From Prosapia bicincta (taxonomy: Eukaryota > Arthropoda > Insecta > Hemiptera > Cercopidae): a stretch of 64,000 nt of DNA. A program made the position numbers and the translations under genes. Where the stretch lies: the NCBI GenBank assembly GCA_036971475.1, contig JBAIZL010000010.1, positions 9,719,526 through 9,783,525 on the forward strand, read 5' to 3'. The notes under the pieces were generated by a model. The model had not been told where the DNA came from. It did not search any database and worked only from the letters and a program-made list of their open reading frames with translations. Position 1 is the first letter of the stretch; each line of letters opens with the position of its first letter. Positions 1 to 11,634 of this stretch are shown one piece after another.

Positions 1-1
1 C

Positions 2-79
2 AGTGTGTCTAGAAATGTTGGAGTAAGGCCTCAGTACATGGGCCCAGTTCCTCAGTTTATGCCATTGATCCATCATCAG
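2..79 (+). CDS. Internal exon near the 3' end of an unidentified gene
   Basis: Open in one frame and ending at a GT donor (gtaaca, 80-85). It encodes a Pro/Met/His-rich stretch ending PQYMGPVPQFMPLIHHQ. It joins in phase 0 to the exon at 9391-9459, so the two together give the C-terminus of one plus-strand protein. The true left border is not in the window: base 1 belongs to an earlier codon, or the cag at 1-3 is an acceptor. The residues look like a low-complexity tail of the kind found in RNA-binding or scaffold proteins, but I recognise no domain and give no function. Confidence rests on the splice donor, matching phase and codon-like composition. Confidence 0.55.
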
Positions 80-713
80 GTAACAAACATTCACTGACAA
101 ATGTACAAATTTCCAATTGTTATTAAAATACTTTTTATTCATCCACTTGATGTTAATACAGTTTTTTCAAATATTATTTCATCTATTAAAATTATTTAAT
201 TAATTTTAGTTTTATATGAAAGAAAAACTTTTCACAAAGGATCAAGGTATGCAATATAGTTATTTCGTCCCATTTGGCTTAAAATAAGTGATTATATATG
301 ATTACATTAAAATAGCTGATTTTATGTTGTAAATTATGTGGTAGAACAGCTGTTTCAACGCCAAGGTTATGTTACTTTATTTATATTTTCTGCTGTAATT
401 GCACTGCTGAATTGTATTATATAAAGACTGTTTGAGGTAGCACAGTTTTGCGTGCTATCTGAGAACAGTTCTACTTCAACAAGATGTTTGTGCCTATGTA
501 AGCCATGGTGTACACACTTTTAGTCAATGGCCTTCATTTCTATCCTGAAGATACGTATATGAGATTAGCTGGTGGGAAGCATATTATTTTGATTAATAAA
601 GAACCTTAAAAATTTTACTCTGCCAATATGAGCCTCAGTTCTCCATTATTACTTATGCAAAAATAGGTTCATTATCTTCCTCTCTTTCCAGTTACGGATA
701 AGGGAGGTATGAA

Positions 714-3700
714 ATGTCCTTGGTCAGTCCTAGCAAGCTACCCAACCAATACATCTTGAAGAGTAATCACGTACTCTGGCTGCATATAGTTACTGTCCTT
801 GGTCAGTCCTAGCAAGCTACCCAACCAATACATCTTGAAGAGTAATCACGTACTCTGGCTGCATATAGTTACTGTCCTTGGTCAGTCCTAGCAAGCTACC
901 CAACCAATACATCTTGAAGAGTAATCACGTACTCTGGCTGCATATAGTTACTGTCCTTGGTCAGTCCTAGCAAGCTACCCAACCAATACATCTTGAAGAG
1001 TAATCACGTACTCTGGCTGCATATAGTTACTGTCCTTGGTCAGTCCTAGCAAGCTACCCAACCAATACATCTTGAAGAGTAATCACGTACTCTGGCTGCA
1101 TATAGTTACTGTCCTTGGTCAGTCCTAGCAAGCTACCCAACCAATACATCTTGAAGAGTAATCACGTACTCTGGCTGCATATAGTTACTGTCCTTGGTCA
1201 GTCCTAGCAAGCTACCCAACCAATACATCTTGAAGAGTAATCACGTACTCTGGCTGCATATAGTTACTGTCCTTGGTCAGTCCTAGCAAGCTACCCAACC
1301 AATACATCTTGAAGAGTAATCACGTACTCTGGCTGCATATAGTTACTGTCCTTGGTCAGTCCTAGCAAGCTACCCAACCAATACATCTTGAAGAGTAATC
1401 ACGTACTCTGGCTGCATATAGTTACTGTCCTTGGTCAGTCCTAGCAAGCTACCCAACCAATACATCTTGAAGAGTAATCACGTACTCTGGCTGCATATAG
1501 TTACTGTCCTTGGTCAGTCCTAGCAAGCTACCCAACCAATACATCTTGAAGAGTAATCACGTACTCTGGCTGCATATAGTTACTGTCCTTGGTCAGTCCT
1601 AGCAAGCTACCCAACCAATACATCTTGAAGAGTAATCACGTACTCTGGCTGCATATAGTTACTGTCCTTGGTCAGTCCTAGCAAGCTACCCAACCAATAC
1701 ATCTTGAAGAGTAATCACGTACTCTGGCTGCATATAGTTACTGTCCTTGGTCAGTCCTAGCAAGCTACCCAACCAATACATCTTGAAGAGTAATCACGTA
1801 CTCTGGCTGCATATAGTTACTGTCCTTGGTCAGTCCTAGCAAGCTACCCAACCAATACATCTTGAAGAGTAATCACGTACTCTGGCTGCATATAGTTACT
1901 GTCCTTGGTCAGTCCTAGCAAGCTACCCAACCAATACATCTTGAAGAGTAATCACGTACTCTGGCTGCATATAGTTACTGTCCTTGGTCAGTCCTAGCAA
2001 GCTACCCAACCAATACATCTTGAAGAGTAATCACGTACTCTGGCTGCATATAGTTACTGTCCTTGGTCAGTCCTAGCAAGCTACCCAACCAATACATCTT
2101 GAAGAGTAATCACGTACTCTGGCTGCATATAGTTACTGTCCTTGGTCAGTCCTAGCAAGCTACCCAACCAATACATCTTGAAGAGTAATCACGTACTCTG
2201 GCTGCATATAGTTACTGTCCTTGGTCAGTCCTAGCAAGCTACCCAACCAATACATCTTGAAGAGTAATCACGTACTCTGGCTGCATATAGTTACTGTCCT
2301 TGGTCAGTCCTAGCAAGCTACCCAACCAATACATCTTGAAGAGTAATCACGTACTCTGGCTGCATATAGTTACTGTCCTTGGTCAGTCCTAGCAAGCTAC
2401 CCAACCAATACATCTTGAAGAGTAATCACGTACTCTGGCTGCATATAGTTACTGTCCTTGGTCAGTCCTAGCAAGCTACCCAACCAATACATCTTGAAGA
2501 GTAATCACGTACTCTGGCTGCATATAGTTACTGTCCTTGGTCAGTCCTAGCAAGCTACCCAACCAATACATCTTGAAGAGTAATCACGTACTCTGGCTGC
2601 ATATAGTTACTGTCCTTGGTCAGTCCTAGCAAGCTACCCAACCAATACATCTTGAAGAGTAATCACGTACTCTGGCTGCATATAGTTACTGTCCTTGGTC
2701 AGTCCTAGCAAGCTACCCAACCAATACATCTTGAAGAGTAATCACGTACTCTGGCTGCATATAGTTACTGTCCTTGGTCAGTCCTAGCAAGCTACCCAAC
2801 CAATACATCTTGAAGAGTAATCACGTACTCTGGCTGCATATAGTTACTGTCCTTGGTCAGTCCTAGCAAGCTACCCAACCAATACATCTTGAAGAGTAAT
2901 CACGTACTCTGGCTGCATATAGTTACTGTCCTTGGTCAGTCCTAGCAAGCTACCCAACCAATACATCTTGAAGAGTAATCACGTACTCTGGCTGCATATA
3001 GTTACTGTCCTTGGTCAGTCCTAGCAAGCTACCCAACCAATACATCTTGAAGAGTAATCACGTACTCTGGCTGCATATAGTTACTGTCCTTGGTCAGTCC
3101 TAGCAAGCTACCCAACCAATACATCTTGAAGAGTAATCACGTACTCTGGCTGCATATAGTTACTGTCCTTGGTCAGTCCTAGCAAGCTACCCAACCAATA
3201 CATCTTGAAGAGTAATCACGTACTCTGGCTGCATATAGTTACTGTCCTTGGTCAGTCCTAGCAAGCTACCCAACCAATACATCTTGAAGAGTAATCACGT
3301 ACTCTGGCTGCATATAGTTACTGTCCTTGGTCAGTCCTAGCAAGCTACCCAACCAATACATCTTGAAGAGTAATCACGTACTCTGGCTGCATATAGTTAC
3401 TGTCCTTGGTCAGTCCTAGCAAGCTACCCAACCAATACATCTTGAAGAGTAATCACGTACTCTGGCTGCATATAGTTACTGTCCTTGGTCAGTCCTAGCA
3501 AGCTACCCAACCAATACATCTTGAAGAGTAATCACGTACTCTGGCTGCATATAGTTACTGTCCTTGGTCAGTCCTAGCAAGCTACCCAACCAATACATCT
3601 TGAAGAGTAATCACGTACTCTGGCTGCATATAGTTACTGTCCTTGGTCAGTCCTAGCAAGCTACCCAACCAATACATCTTGAAGAGTAATCACGTACTCT

Positions 3701-6700
3701 GGCTGCATATAGTTACTGTCCTTGGTCAGTCCTAGCAAGCTACCCAACCAATACATCTTGAAGAGTAATCACGTACTCTGGCTGCATATAGTTACTGTCC
3801 TTGGTCAGTCCTAGCAAGCTACCCAACCAATACATCTTGAAGAGTAATCACGTACTCTGGCTGCATATAGTTACTGTCCTTGGTCAGTCCTAGCAAGCTA
3901 CCCAACCAATACATCTTGAAGAGTAATCACGTACTCTGGCTGCATATAGTTACTGTCCTTGGTCAGTCCTAGCAAGCTACCCAACCAATACATCTTGAAG
4001 AGTAATCACGTACTCTGGCTGCATATAGTTACTGTCCTTGGTCAGTCCTAGCAAGCTACCCAACCAATACATCTTGAAGAGTAATCACGTACTCTGGCTG
4101 CATATAGTTACTGTCCTTGGTCAGTCCTAGCAAGCTACCCAACCAATACATCTTGAAGAGTAATCACGTACTCTGGCTGCATATAGTTACTGTCCTTGGT
4201 CAGTCCTAGCAAGCTACCCAACCAATACATCTTGAAGAGTAATCACGTACTCTGGCTGCATATAGTTACTGTCCTTGGTCAGTCCTAGCAAGCTACCCAA
4301 CCAATACATCTTGAAGAGTAATCACGTACTGTGGCTGCATATAGTTACTGTCCTTGGTCAGTCCTAGCAAGCTACCCAACCAATACATCTTGAAGAGTAA
4401 TCACGTACTCTGGCTGCATATAGTTACTGTCCTTGGTCAGTCCTAGCAAGCTACCCAACCAATACATCTTGAAGAGTAATCACGTACTCTGGCTGCATAT
4501 AGTTACTGTCCTTGGTCAGTCCTAGCAAGCTACCCAACCAATACATCTTGAAGAGTAATCACGTACTCTGGCTGCATATAGTTACTGTCCTTGGTCAGTC
4601 CTAGCAAGCTACCCAACCAATACATCTTGAAGAGTAATCACGTACTCTGGCTGCATATAGTTACTGTCCTTGGTCAGTCCTAGCAAGCTACCCAACCAAT
4701 ACATCTTGAAGAGTAATCACGTACTCTGGCTGCATATAGTTACTGTCCTTGGTCAGTCCTAGCAAGCTACCCAACCAATACATCTTGAAGAGTAATCACG
4801 TACTGTGGCTGCATATAGTTACTGTCCTTGGTCAGTCCTAGCAAGCTACCCAACCAATACATCTTGAAGAGTAATCACGTACTGTGGCTGCATATAGTTA
4901 CTGTCCTTGGTCAGTCCTAGCAAGCTACCCAACCAATACATCTTGAAGAGTAATCACGTACTGTGGCTGCATATAGTTACTGTCCTTGGTCAGTCCTAGC
5001 AAGCTACCCAACCAATACATCTTGAAGAGTAATCACGTACTCTGGCTGCATATAGTTACTGTCCTTGGTCAGTCCTAGCAAGCTACCCAACCAATACATC
5101 TTGAAGAGTAATCACGTACTCTGGCTGCATATAGTTACTGTCCTTGGTCAGTCCTAGCAAGCTACCCAACCAATACATCTTGAAGAGTAATCACGTACTC
5201 TGGCTGCATATAGTTACTGTCCTTGGTCAGTCCTAGCAAGCTACCCAACCAATACATCTTGAAGAGTAATCACGTACTCTGGCTGCATATAGTTACTGTC
5301 CTTGGTCAGTCCTAGCAAGCTACCCAACCAATACATCTTGAAGAGTAATCACGTACTCTGGCTGCATATAGTTACTGTCCTTGGTCAGTCCTAGCAAGCT
5401 ACCCAACCAATACATCTTGAAGAGTAATCACGTACTCTGGCTGCATATAGTTACTGTCCTTGGTCAGTCCTAGCAAGCTACCCAACCAATACATCTTGAA
5501 GAGTAATCACGTACTCTGGCTGCATATAGTTACTGTCCTAGCATAGCAGTTTGTGAAGATAGCCAAACTACCCAACCAATACATCTTGAAGAGTAATCAC
5601 GTACTCTGGCTGCATATAGTTACTGTCCTAGCATAGCAGTTTGTGAAGATAGCCAAGCTACCCAACCAATACATCTTGAAGAGTAATCACGTACTCTGGC
5701 TGCATATAGTTACTGTCCTTGGTCAGTCCTAGCAAGCTACCCAACCAATACATCTTGAAGAGTAATCACGTACTCTGGCTGCATATAGTTACTGTCCTAG
5801 CATAGCAGTTTGTGAAGATAGCCAAGCTACCCAACCAATACATCTTGAAGAGTAATCACGTACTCTGGCTGCATATAGTTACTGTCCTTGGTCAGTCCTA
5901 GCAAGCTACCCAACCAATACATCTTGAAGAGTAATCACGTACTCTGGCTGCATATAGTTACTGTCCTTGGTCAGTCCTAGCAAGCTACCCAACCAATACA
6001 TCTTGAAGAGTAATCACGTACTCTGGCTGCATATAGTTACTGTCCTTGGTCAGTCCTAGCAAGCTACCCAACCAATATATCTTGAAGAGTAATCACGTAC
6101 TCTGGCTGCATATAGTTACTGTCCTTGGTCAGTCCTAGCAAGCTACCCAACCAATACATCTTGAAGAGTAATCACGTACTGTGGCTGCATATAGTTACTG
6201 TCCTTGGTCAGTCCTAGCAAGCTACCCAACCAATACATCTTGAAGAGTAATCACGTACTCTGGCTGCATATAGTTACTGTCCTTGGTCAGTCCTAGCAAG
6301 CTACCCAACCAATACATCTTGAAGAGTAATCACGTACTCTGGCTGCATATAGTTACTGTCCTTGGTCAGTCCTAGCAAGCTACCCAACCAATACATCTTG
6401 AAGAGTAATCACGTACTCTGGCTGCATATAGTTACTGTCCTTGGTCAGTCCTAGCAAGCTACCCAACCAATACATCTTGAAGAGTAATCACGTACTCTGG
6501 CTGCATATAGTTACTGTCCTTGGTCAGTCCTAGCAAGCTACCCAACCAATACATCTTGAAGAGTAATCACGTACTCTGGCTGCATATAGTTACTGTCCTT
6601 GGTCAGTCCTAGCAAGCTACCCAACCAATACATCTTGAAGAGTAATCACGTACTCTGGCTGCATATAGTTACTGTCCTTGGTCAGTCCTAGCAAGCTACC

Positions 6701-7985
6701 CAACCAATACATCTTGAAGAGTAATCACGTACTGTGGCTGCATATAGTTACTGTCCTTGGTCAGTCCTAGCAAGCTACCCAACCAATACATCTTGAAGAG
6801 TAATCACGTACTCTGGCTGCATATAGTTACTGTCCTTGGTCAGTCCTAGCAAGCTACCCAACCAATACATCTTGAAGAGTAATCACGTACTCTGGCTGCA
6901 TATAGTTACTGTCCTTGGTCAGTCCTAGCAAGCTACCCAACCAATACACCTTGAAGAGTAATCACGTACTCTGGCTGCATATAGTTACTGTCCTTGGTCA
7001 GTCCTAGCAAGCTACCCAACCAATACACCTTGAAGAGTAATCACGTACTCTGGCTGCATATAGTTACTGTCCTTGGTCAGTCCTAGCAAGCTACCCAACC
7101 AATACATCTTGAAGAGTAATCACGTACTCTGGCTGCATATAGTTACTGTCCTAGCATAGCAGTTTGTGAAGATAGCCAAACTACCCAACCAATACATCTT
7201 GAAGAGTAATCACGTACTCTGGCTGCATATAGTTACTGTCCTAGCATAGCAGTTTGTGAAGATAGCCAAGCTACCCAACCAATACATCTTGAAGAGTAAT
7301 CACGTACTCTGGCTGCATATAGTTACTGTCCTAGCATAGCAGTTTGTGAAGATAGCCAAACTACCCAACCAATACATCTTGAAGAGTAATCACGTACTCT
7401 GGCTGCATATAGTTACTGTCCTAGCATAGCAGTTTGTGAAGATAGCCAAGCTACCCAACCAATACATCTTGAAGAGTAATCACGTACTCTGGCTGCATAT
7501 AGTTACTGTCCTAGCATAGCAGTTTGTGAAGATAGCCAAGCTACCCAACCAATACATCTTGAAGAGTAATCACGTACTCTGGCTGCATATAGTTACTGTC
7601 CTAGCATAGCAGTTTGTGAAGATAGCCAAACTACCCAACCAATACATCTTGAAGAGTAATCACGTACTCTGGCTGCATATAGTTACTGTCCTAGCATAGC
7701 AGTTTGTGAAGATAGCCAAGCTACCCAACCAATACATCTTGAAGAGTAATCACGTACTCTGGCTGCATATAGTTACTGTCCTTGCATAGCAGTTTGTGAA
7801 GATAGCCAAACTACCCAACCAATACATCTTGAAGAGTAATCACGTACTCTGGCTGCATATAGTTACTGTCCTAGCATAGCAGTTTGTGAAGATAGCCAAG
7901 CTACCCAACCAATACATCTTGAAGAGTAATCACGTACTCTGGCTGCATATAGTTACTGTCCTTGCATAGCAGTTTGTGAAGATAG
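714..7985. repeat. 79-bp tandem array with a 90-bp variant (about 90 units)
   Basis: The main unit is 79 bp: ggtcagtcctagcaagctac recurs exactly every 79 bases from 722. A second unit type of 90 bp replaces the ccttggtcagtcctagcaag segment with one containing ctagcatagcagtttgtgaa. It appears singly near 5540-5840 and then fills 7151-7985. In the 90-bp block the base after gatagcca alternates between a and g in several neighbouring units, hinting at a 180-bp higher-order period. Units are almost identical apart from a recurrent tactct/tactgt change, which implies recent amplification or homogenisation. Each unit has a short inverted repeat (gagta ... tactc) but no coding frame. Confidence 0.97.
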
Positions 7986-9261
7986 AATAAACTGAAATTC
8001 CAGCAGGGATTAAATACTTTATAATAAAGGTACAGGCAAAGAAACTTTATACCAAATTTCAGGACACACAGGTAGACACGTTTCCTGCATATTCAATTGC
8101 CCAGTAGACATGAGTTAAGTCTGGTGGTATATTTGACAGCTTAGATTATGATCATCTCATTGTGGTCGATATGATAACACAAAAGAAATGATTACAAAAG
8201 TGAATAAAATAATCATGGATGCTAAGCTCTTTATTTGTAGGAATAGATGTTAGAAAAAGTCGTCCTTCGTCTAGACATTGTGCACCCTCGTACAAGTGGC
8301 ATTTGCATGGGAAACATTCGCGAACTAAGATACAATTATTTACCACTCCTACTTTATTGTCTGATTTCTACCAAACTTTCATCTCTTTCTCAAGCCAAAG
8401 ATAGCTAGAGTGGATGAGATCAAGGCATTCAAGCAAATGTATTAGTGTACAGAGATTATTGAAAAATGGAAAAGTTGCACCAAGAGGTTTTTTTCTAATA
8501 CATTCTGGAAACTTTTCAAAAGAGCCTTGTGTTATCTGCTAATTTGGCAACTTCACACAAGAAATTATGTTTTAACAGTGTCCTTCAAAGTTTTATAAAG
8601 TTTAAGAACAAATATGGAGAAAAAAAGTATTATTCTCTCCTAAATATGATCTCTCTTGTTGTTTTCATGTCCATGGAATTTTAAATCATATCAAAAGTCT
8701 AGACGATAGCAGCCGCCAGTTCCTCTGGGGCCTTATGGCTGAAGAGAACAGCTCTTAGATGGTGACACCATTCCCGACTTGAAAATATGTGGCATAAGTG
8801 CTGGGCACTAGAAGATGTTAAACTGACATCCGGACAGTTTCTGCAGGGAACTTATGTTGTAGTCTTGCAATCACCCGTGTCAAATTTCTTGAGGAGTTGA
8901 AGTGTCAAGTGGGCTCTTAAAGTTATGAAGTAGGAGTCTGTTTTAGGCCACTGCAATTGTAGTAGTCTTACCGGAGTCTGTAACCCCAAAGATCGAGGAA
9001 TTAGATGGGTGGTAGGAGGGAAGTAAAGTAGACTTCTCCTGATACAGATAAACAAGCAGAAGTCCAACCCCTTCTCCATGGAAAGTGCAATGATCATTCC
9101 AAGAAAAAACTTCTTTTAAAAATATCAAGATTTCAAACAAGATCTATTTGGTACCTTGTTATAAGGTTTGTAATTTTAAACCAATGAGATAGATAAAATT
9201 TAGTTAATTCTGTTTACATTCTTATTTGCACTGCAATATATTAAAATTGTAGTTAAAATTA

Positions 9262-9264
<3 letters not shown>

Positions 9265-9344
<80 letters not shown>
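9265..9344. repeat. (TA)n(GA)n microsatellite
   Basis: About 44 bp of TA followed by about 36 bp of GA, ending 45 bp before the splice acceptor of the last exon. The same compound TA-then-GA structure recurs at 49182-49249. Confidence 0.97.
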
Positions 9345-9347
<3 letters not shown>

Positions 9348-9390
9348 GGTTGAGTAACATATCTAACTTGTTTTCATTTTATGTCTCTAG

Positions 9391-9459
9391 CCAACACCAG
9401 GAGGCTACCGCCCTCCACACAACTTACCAAACTTCCAACACCAAGTCTTCATGAATTAG
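9391..9459 (+). CDS. Terminal coding exon of the unidentified gene
   Basis: Follows an AG acceptor at 9389-9390 and reads 22 codons in phase 0 from the exon at 2-79, then TAG at 9457-9459. The peptide begins PTPGGYRPPHNLPNF and ends FQHQVFMN. With the upstream exon it forms a Pro/His/Gln-rich C-terminal tail. No catalytic motif is present. The exon is called because the acceptor is good, the phase matches, the GC content is higher than the flanks and a stop is followed by typical 3'UTR sequence. The product is unknown. Confidence 0.55.
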   Translation, partial: PTPGGYRPPHNLPNFQHQVFMN

Positions 9460-10990
9460 ACAGTGTACTTGTCATTATACTTTGTATCAGTATTATTTAT
9501 TTATATTAAGTAAACATTTTGTAATTTTCCTAAAGGTGGTTAAACAGATGTAATATTGATCACAATTTTAACACCACATATTTTGTATTCCTTGCATTTG
9601 TTTAATATTTTTGAGTTTACAGAACATGAAAGTTTTTATTGGGTATATATATTGGTTCTTGAATCAAGTGTTTTATACCCTTTCATGGCCAGATATCATC
9701 TCTTGTTTAACTCTTTGGGCTCCAGAATTAAAATAGTGAAAAAATGTACATAGTTTTTTAAATGAGAAAATATCATTCAAAAATATCAAAAATTTCCAGC
9801 TACATAAAGAAATATTGGTATAAAATTGTTTTTAAAAAATTATTACTTGAGATTATTTTAGAAAATTATGCAGCCAATGTTTCACATGGGGTATAAAAAT
9901 ATTGGCAATAAAATTATCTGAAAAACACAGACATTTGATGTCACAAAATTGAATAGGCCTAAATGTTTTCCAAATTAAGTTTGTGTTACAATATTTTCCG
10001 GTTTGAATACTATCACAATTTTATAAATGGGAAATTTTATAATTTCATGATTCTTAACTAAACAAATTTTAATTCTCTCATGAAAACTACCACACCACAT
10101 ATAATTATTATACTTATAAATGCTACAAAAATTTTTACTTGTAAAATACATTTACAAAAACTAAACATAGCATTTATGTTTTGATTTATTTAAAAATTAC
10201 TTTTGAATACCATAAAATCGCCAGGGCCTTTTGGAGTTGTTTTTGTCAGCTTTTGCTTGATGTCATATTATTATCCATTGTTTTTAAGTATGAGAAATAC
10301 ATTGTATTAATTTTCATACAATTATTTTTATAAAAACAAAAATATAACATAAAAGACAAGCAGCAATAATCTTAAGTAAAAACTACAACCCTGAAAACAA
10401 ATTGTAAAGAAGTAAATGAGTTTAGTCACCTCTGAGGCTGATGTCAAACACATGGTAAAGTTTTCCCTTTGTTCTGTAATTTATGTCCAATTAAATATTT
10501 CTAAACTGCTAAATCAATCTAACACGTTTTCTTACTCCTTTTATTTCTAAAAGAACTGTTCACCAAAAACTTGTCAACCATGGGAACTTGTAATGCAAGT
10601 ATTATGAGAATGACCTTTAGTCATGTTTTTGTTAATATTGGTTTTATCATTACTCTGGGGCTCAAAGAGAAATAAATGTGAGTGCCAATAGGTCTTGCTA
10701 CTGCTTTCTTATAAAGAAAGTTAGTTTGTTGTCTGCAATGGTCATGTTATACAGGAGGTAGTTTTTATCTTTACTTGTTACATTGCTGATTTGCAGTGTT
10801 GTTTTATATTACTGTAAATAAATATGCTAACTTGATAAGAATTTCTGTACATGCTCAGAATAGACCCTTTGAGGTTTTGTAGTTCTGTTACAAAAATACC
10901 TTGTTAAAGAATATTGTTATAAAACTTTATTTTAGTTTTCTTTAAGTGTTAATGTATTTCTTTTTCTTATTTAATTCTCAATATAAAAAT
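9460..10990 (+). other. Probable 3'UTR of the unidentified gene
   Basis: AT-rich non-coding sequence after the stop, containing an AU-rich stretch (tattatttatttatatt, about 9491-9507), AATAAA signals at 10671-10676 and 10817-10822, and a Pumilio-type UGUAAAUA at 10813-10820. The UTR end is inferred; transcript data would be needed. Bases 10990-11634 hold no gene I can see. Confidence 0.35.
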
Positions 10991-11210
10991 TATTTATACT
11001 GAGTTATTTTTTTTTTTTTTAAACTTAGTTTGATTAAAACAATGTAAACCCCTTATAAGAGTAAATTTGTTCATGCATTCAAGAAAATCAACCAAGAGAA
11101 AGGCATCTTTCAAAAACCACGCACGAAAAAATAATTGATTTACAAAGTCAGAATACCAGGAAAAGAAAATGTGTTTCAAGTGGGTCCATCCCAATATATA
11201 AGACTGAATG

Positions 11211-11313
11211 ACAAATACAGTGACTAAGAAGAGATAGACTCAAGGCAATAGAGCGCTGATTAGTTCAATAAGAAACAAATACAGTGACTAAGAAGAGATA
11301 GACTCAAGGCAAT
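11211..11313. repeat. 39-bp direct duplication with a 25-bp spacer
   Basis: Bases 11211-11249 and 11275-11313 are identical (acaaatacagtgactaag... to ...caaggcaat). This is a local segmental duplication of unknown origin. Confidence 0.9.
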
Positions 11314-11634
11314 CGGTAGCCTGATGAATGTGGGGAGACTGGGCAAATGTGTTTAAGCGCTTTGTTGTATGTAAACTTGTTGTAAATGGTAGCATTCTGC
11401 ATATTTTTACATTTTAAAACCCTTTGCTGATGTAATTGATTGCTATCCTGGTGACCCAGCAGGTACAGATTAATCAAGAATTCAGTAGTAGTAGCAAATG
11501 AATTGTGTTGCAGTATACAAATATTCAAACTTATAAACAATTAATGTTATTTATTTTATAAAAATACAATTTTTTATTCTTATTTTAAATCTTCTTTAAT
11601 TGATCATTATTTCTATTCATTATTAGTAAAAACA

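Larger units (their letters stand above)
80..9390 (+). other. 9.3-kb intron of the unidentified gene
   Basis: Bounded by GT at 80-81 and AG at 9389-9390, with a pyrimidine-rich acceptor (ttttcattttatgtctctag). Bases 86-700 are AT-rich with nothing recognisable. The tandem array fills about 714-7985. Bases 7986-9264 hold no gene I can support; a more GC-rich patch at about 8700-9100 may be an old repeat but shows no coding frame or terminal repeat. A (TA)n(GA)n tract lies just before the acceptor. Confidence 0.5.

Noticed and set aside
714..7985. CRISPR-like array
   Set aside because: Whole units repeat without unique spacers, and the host is an animal; it is a satellite.
11322..11345. CUGAUGA near 11320
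   Set aside because: No helix II followed by GAAA.
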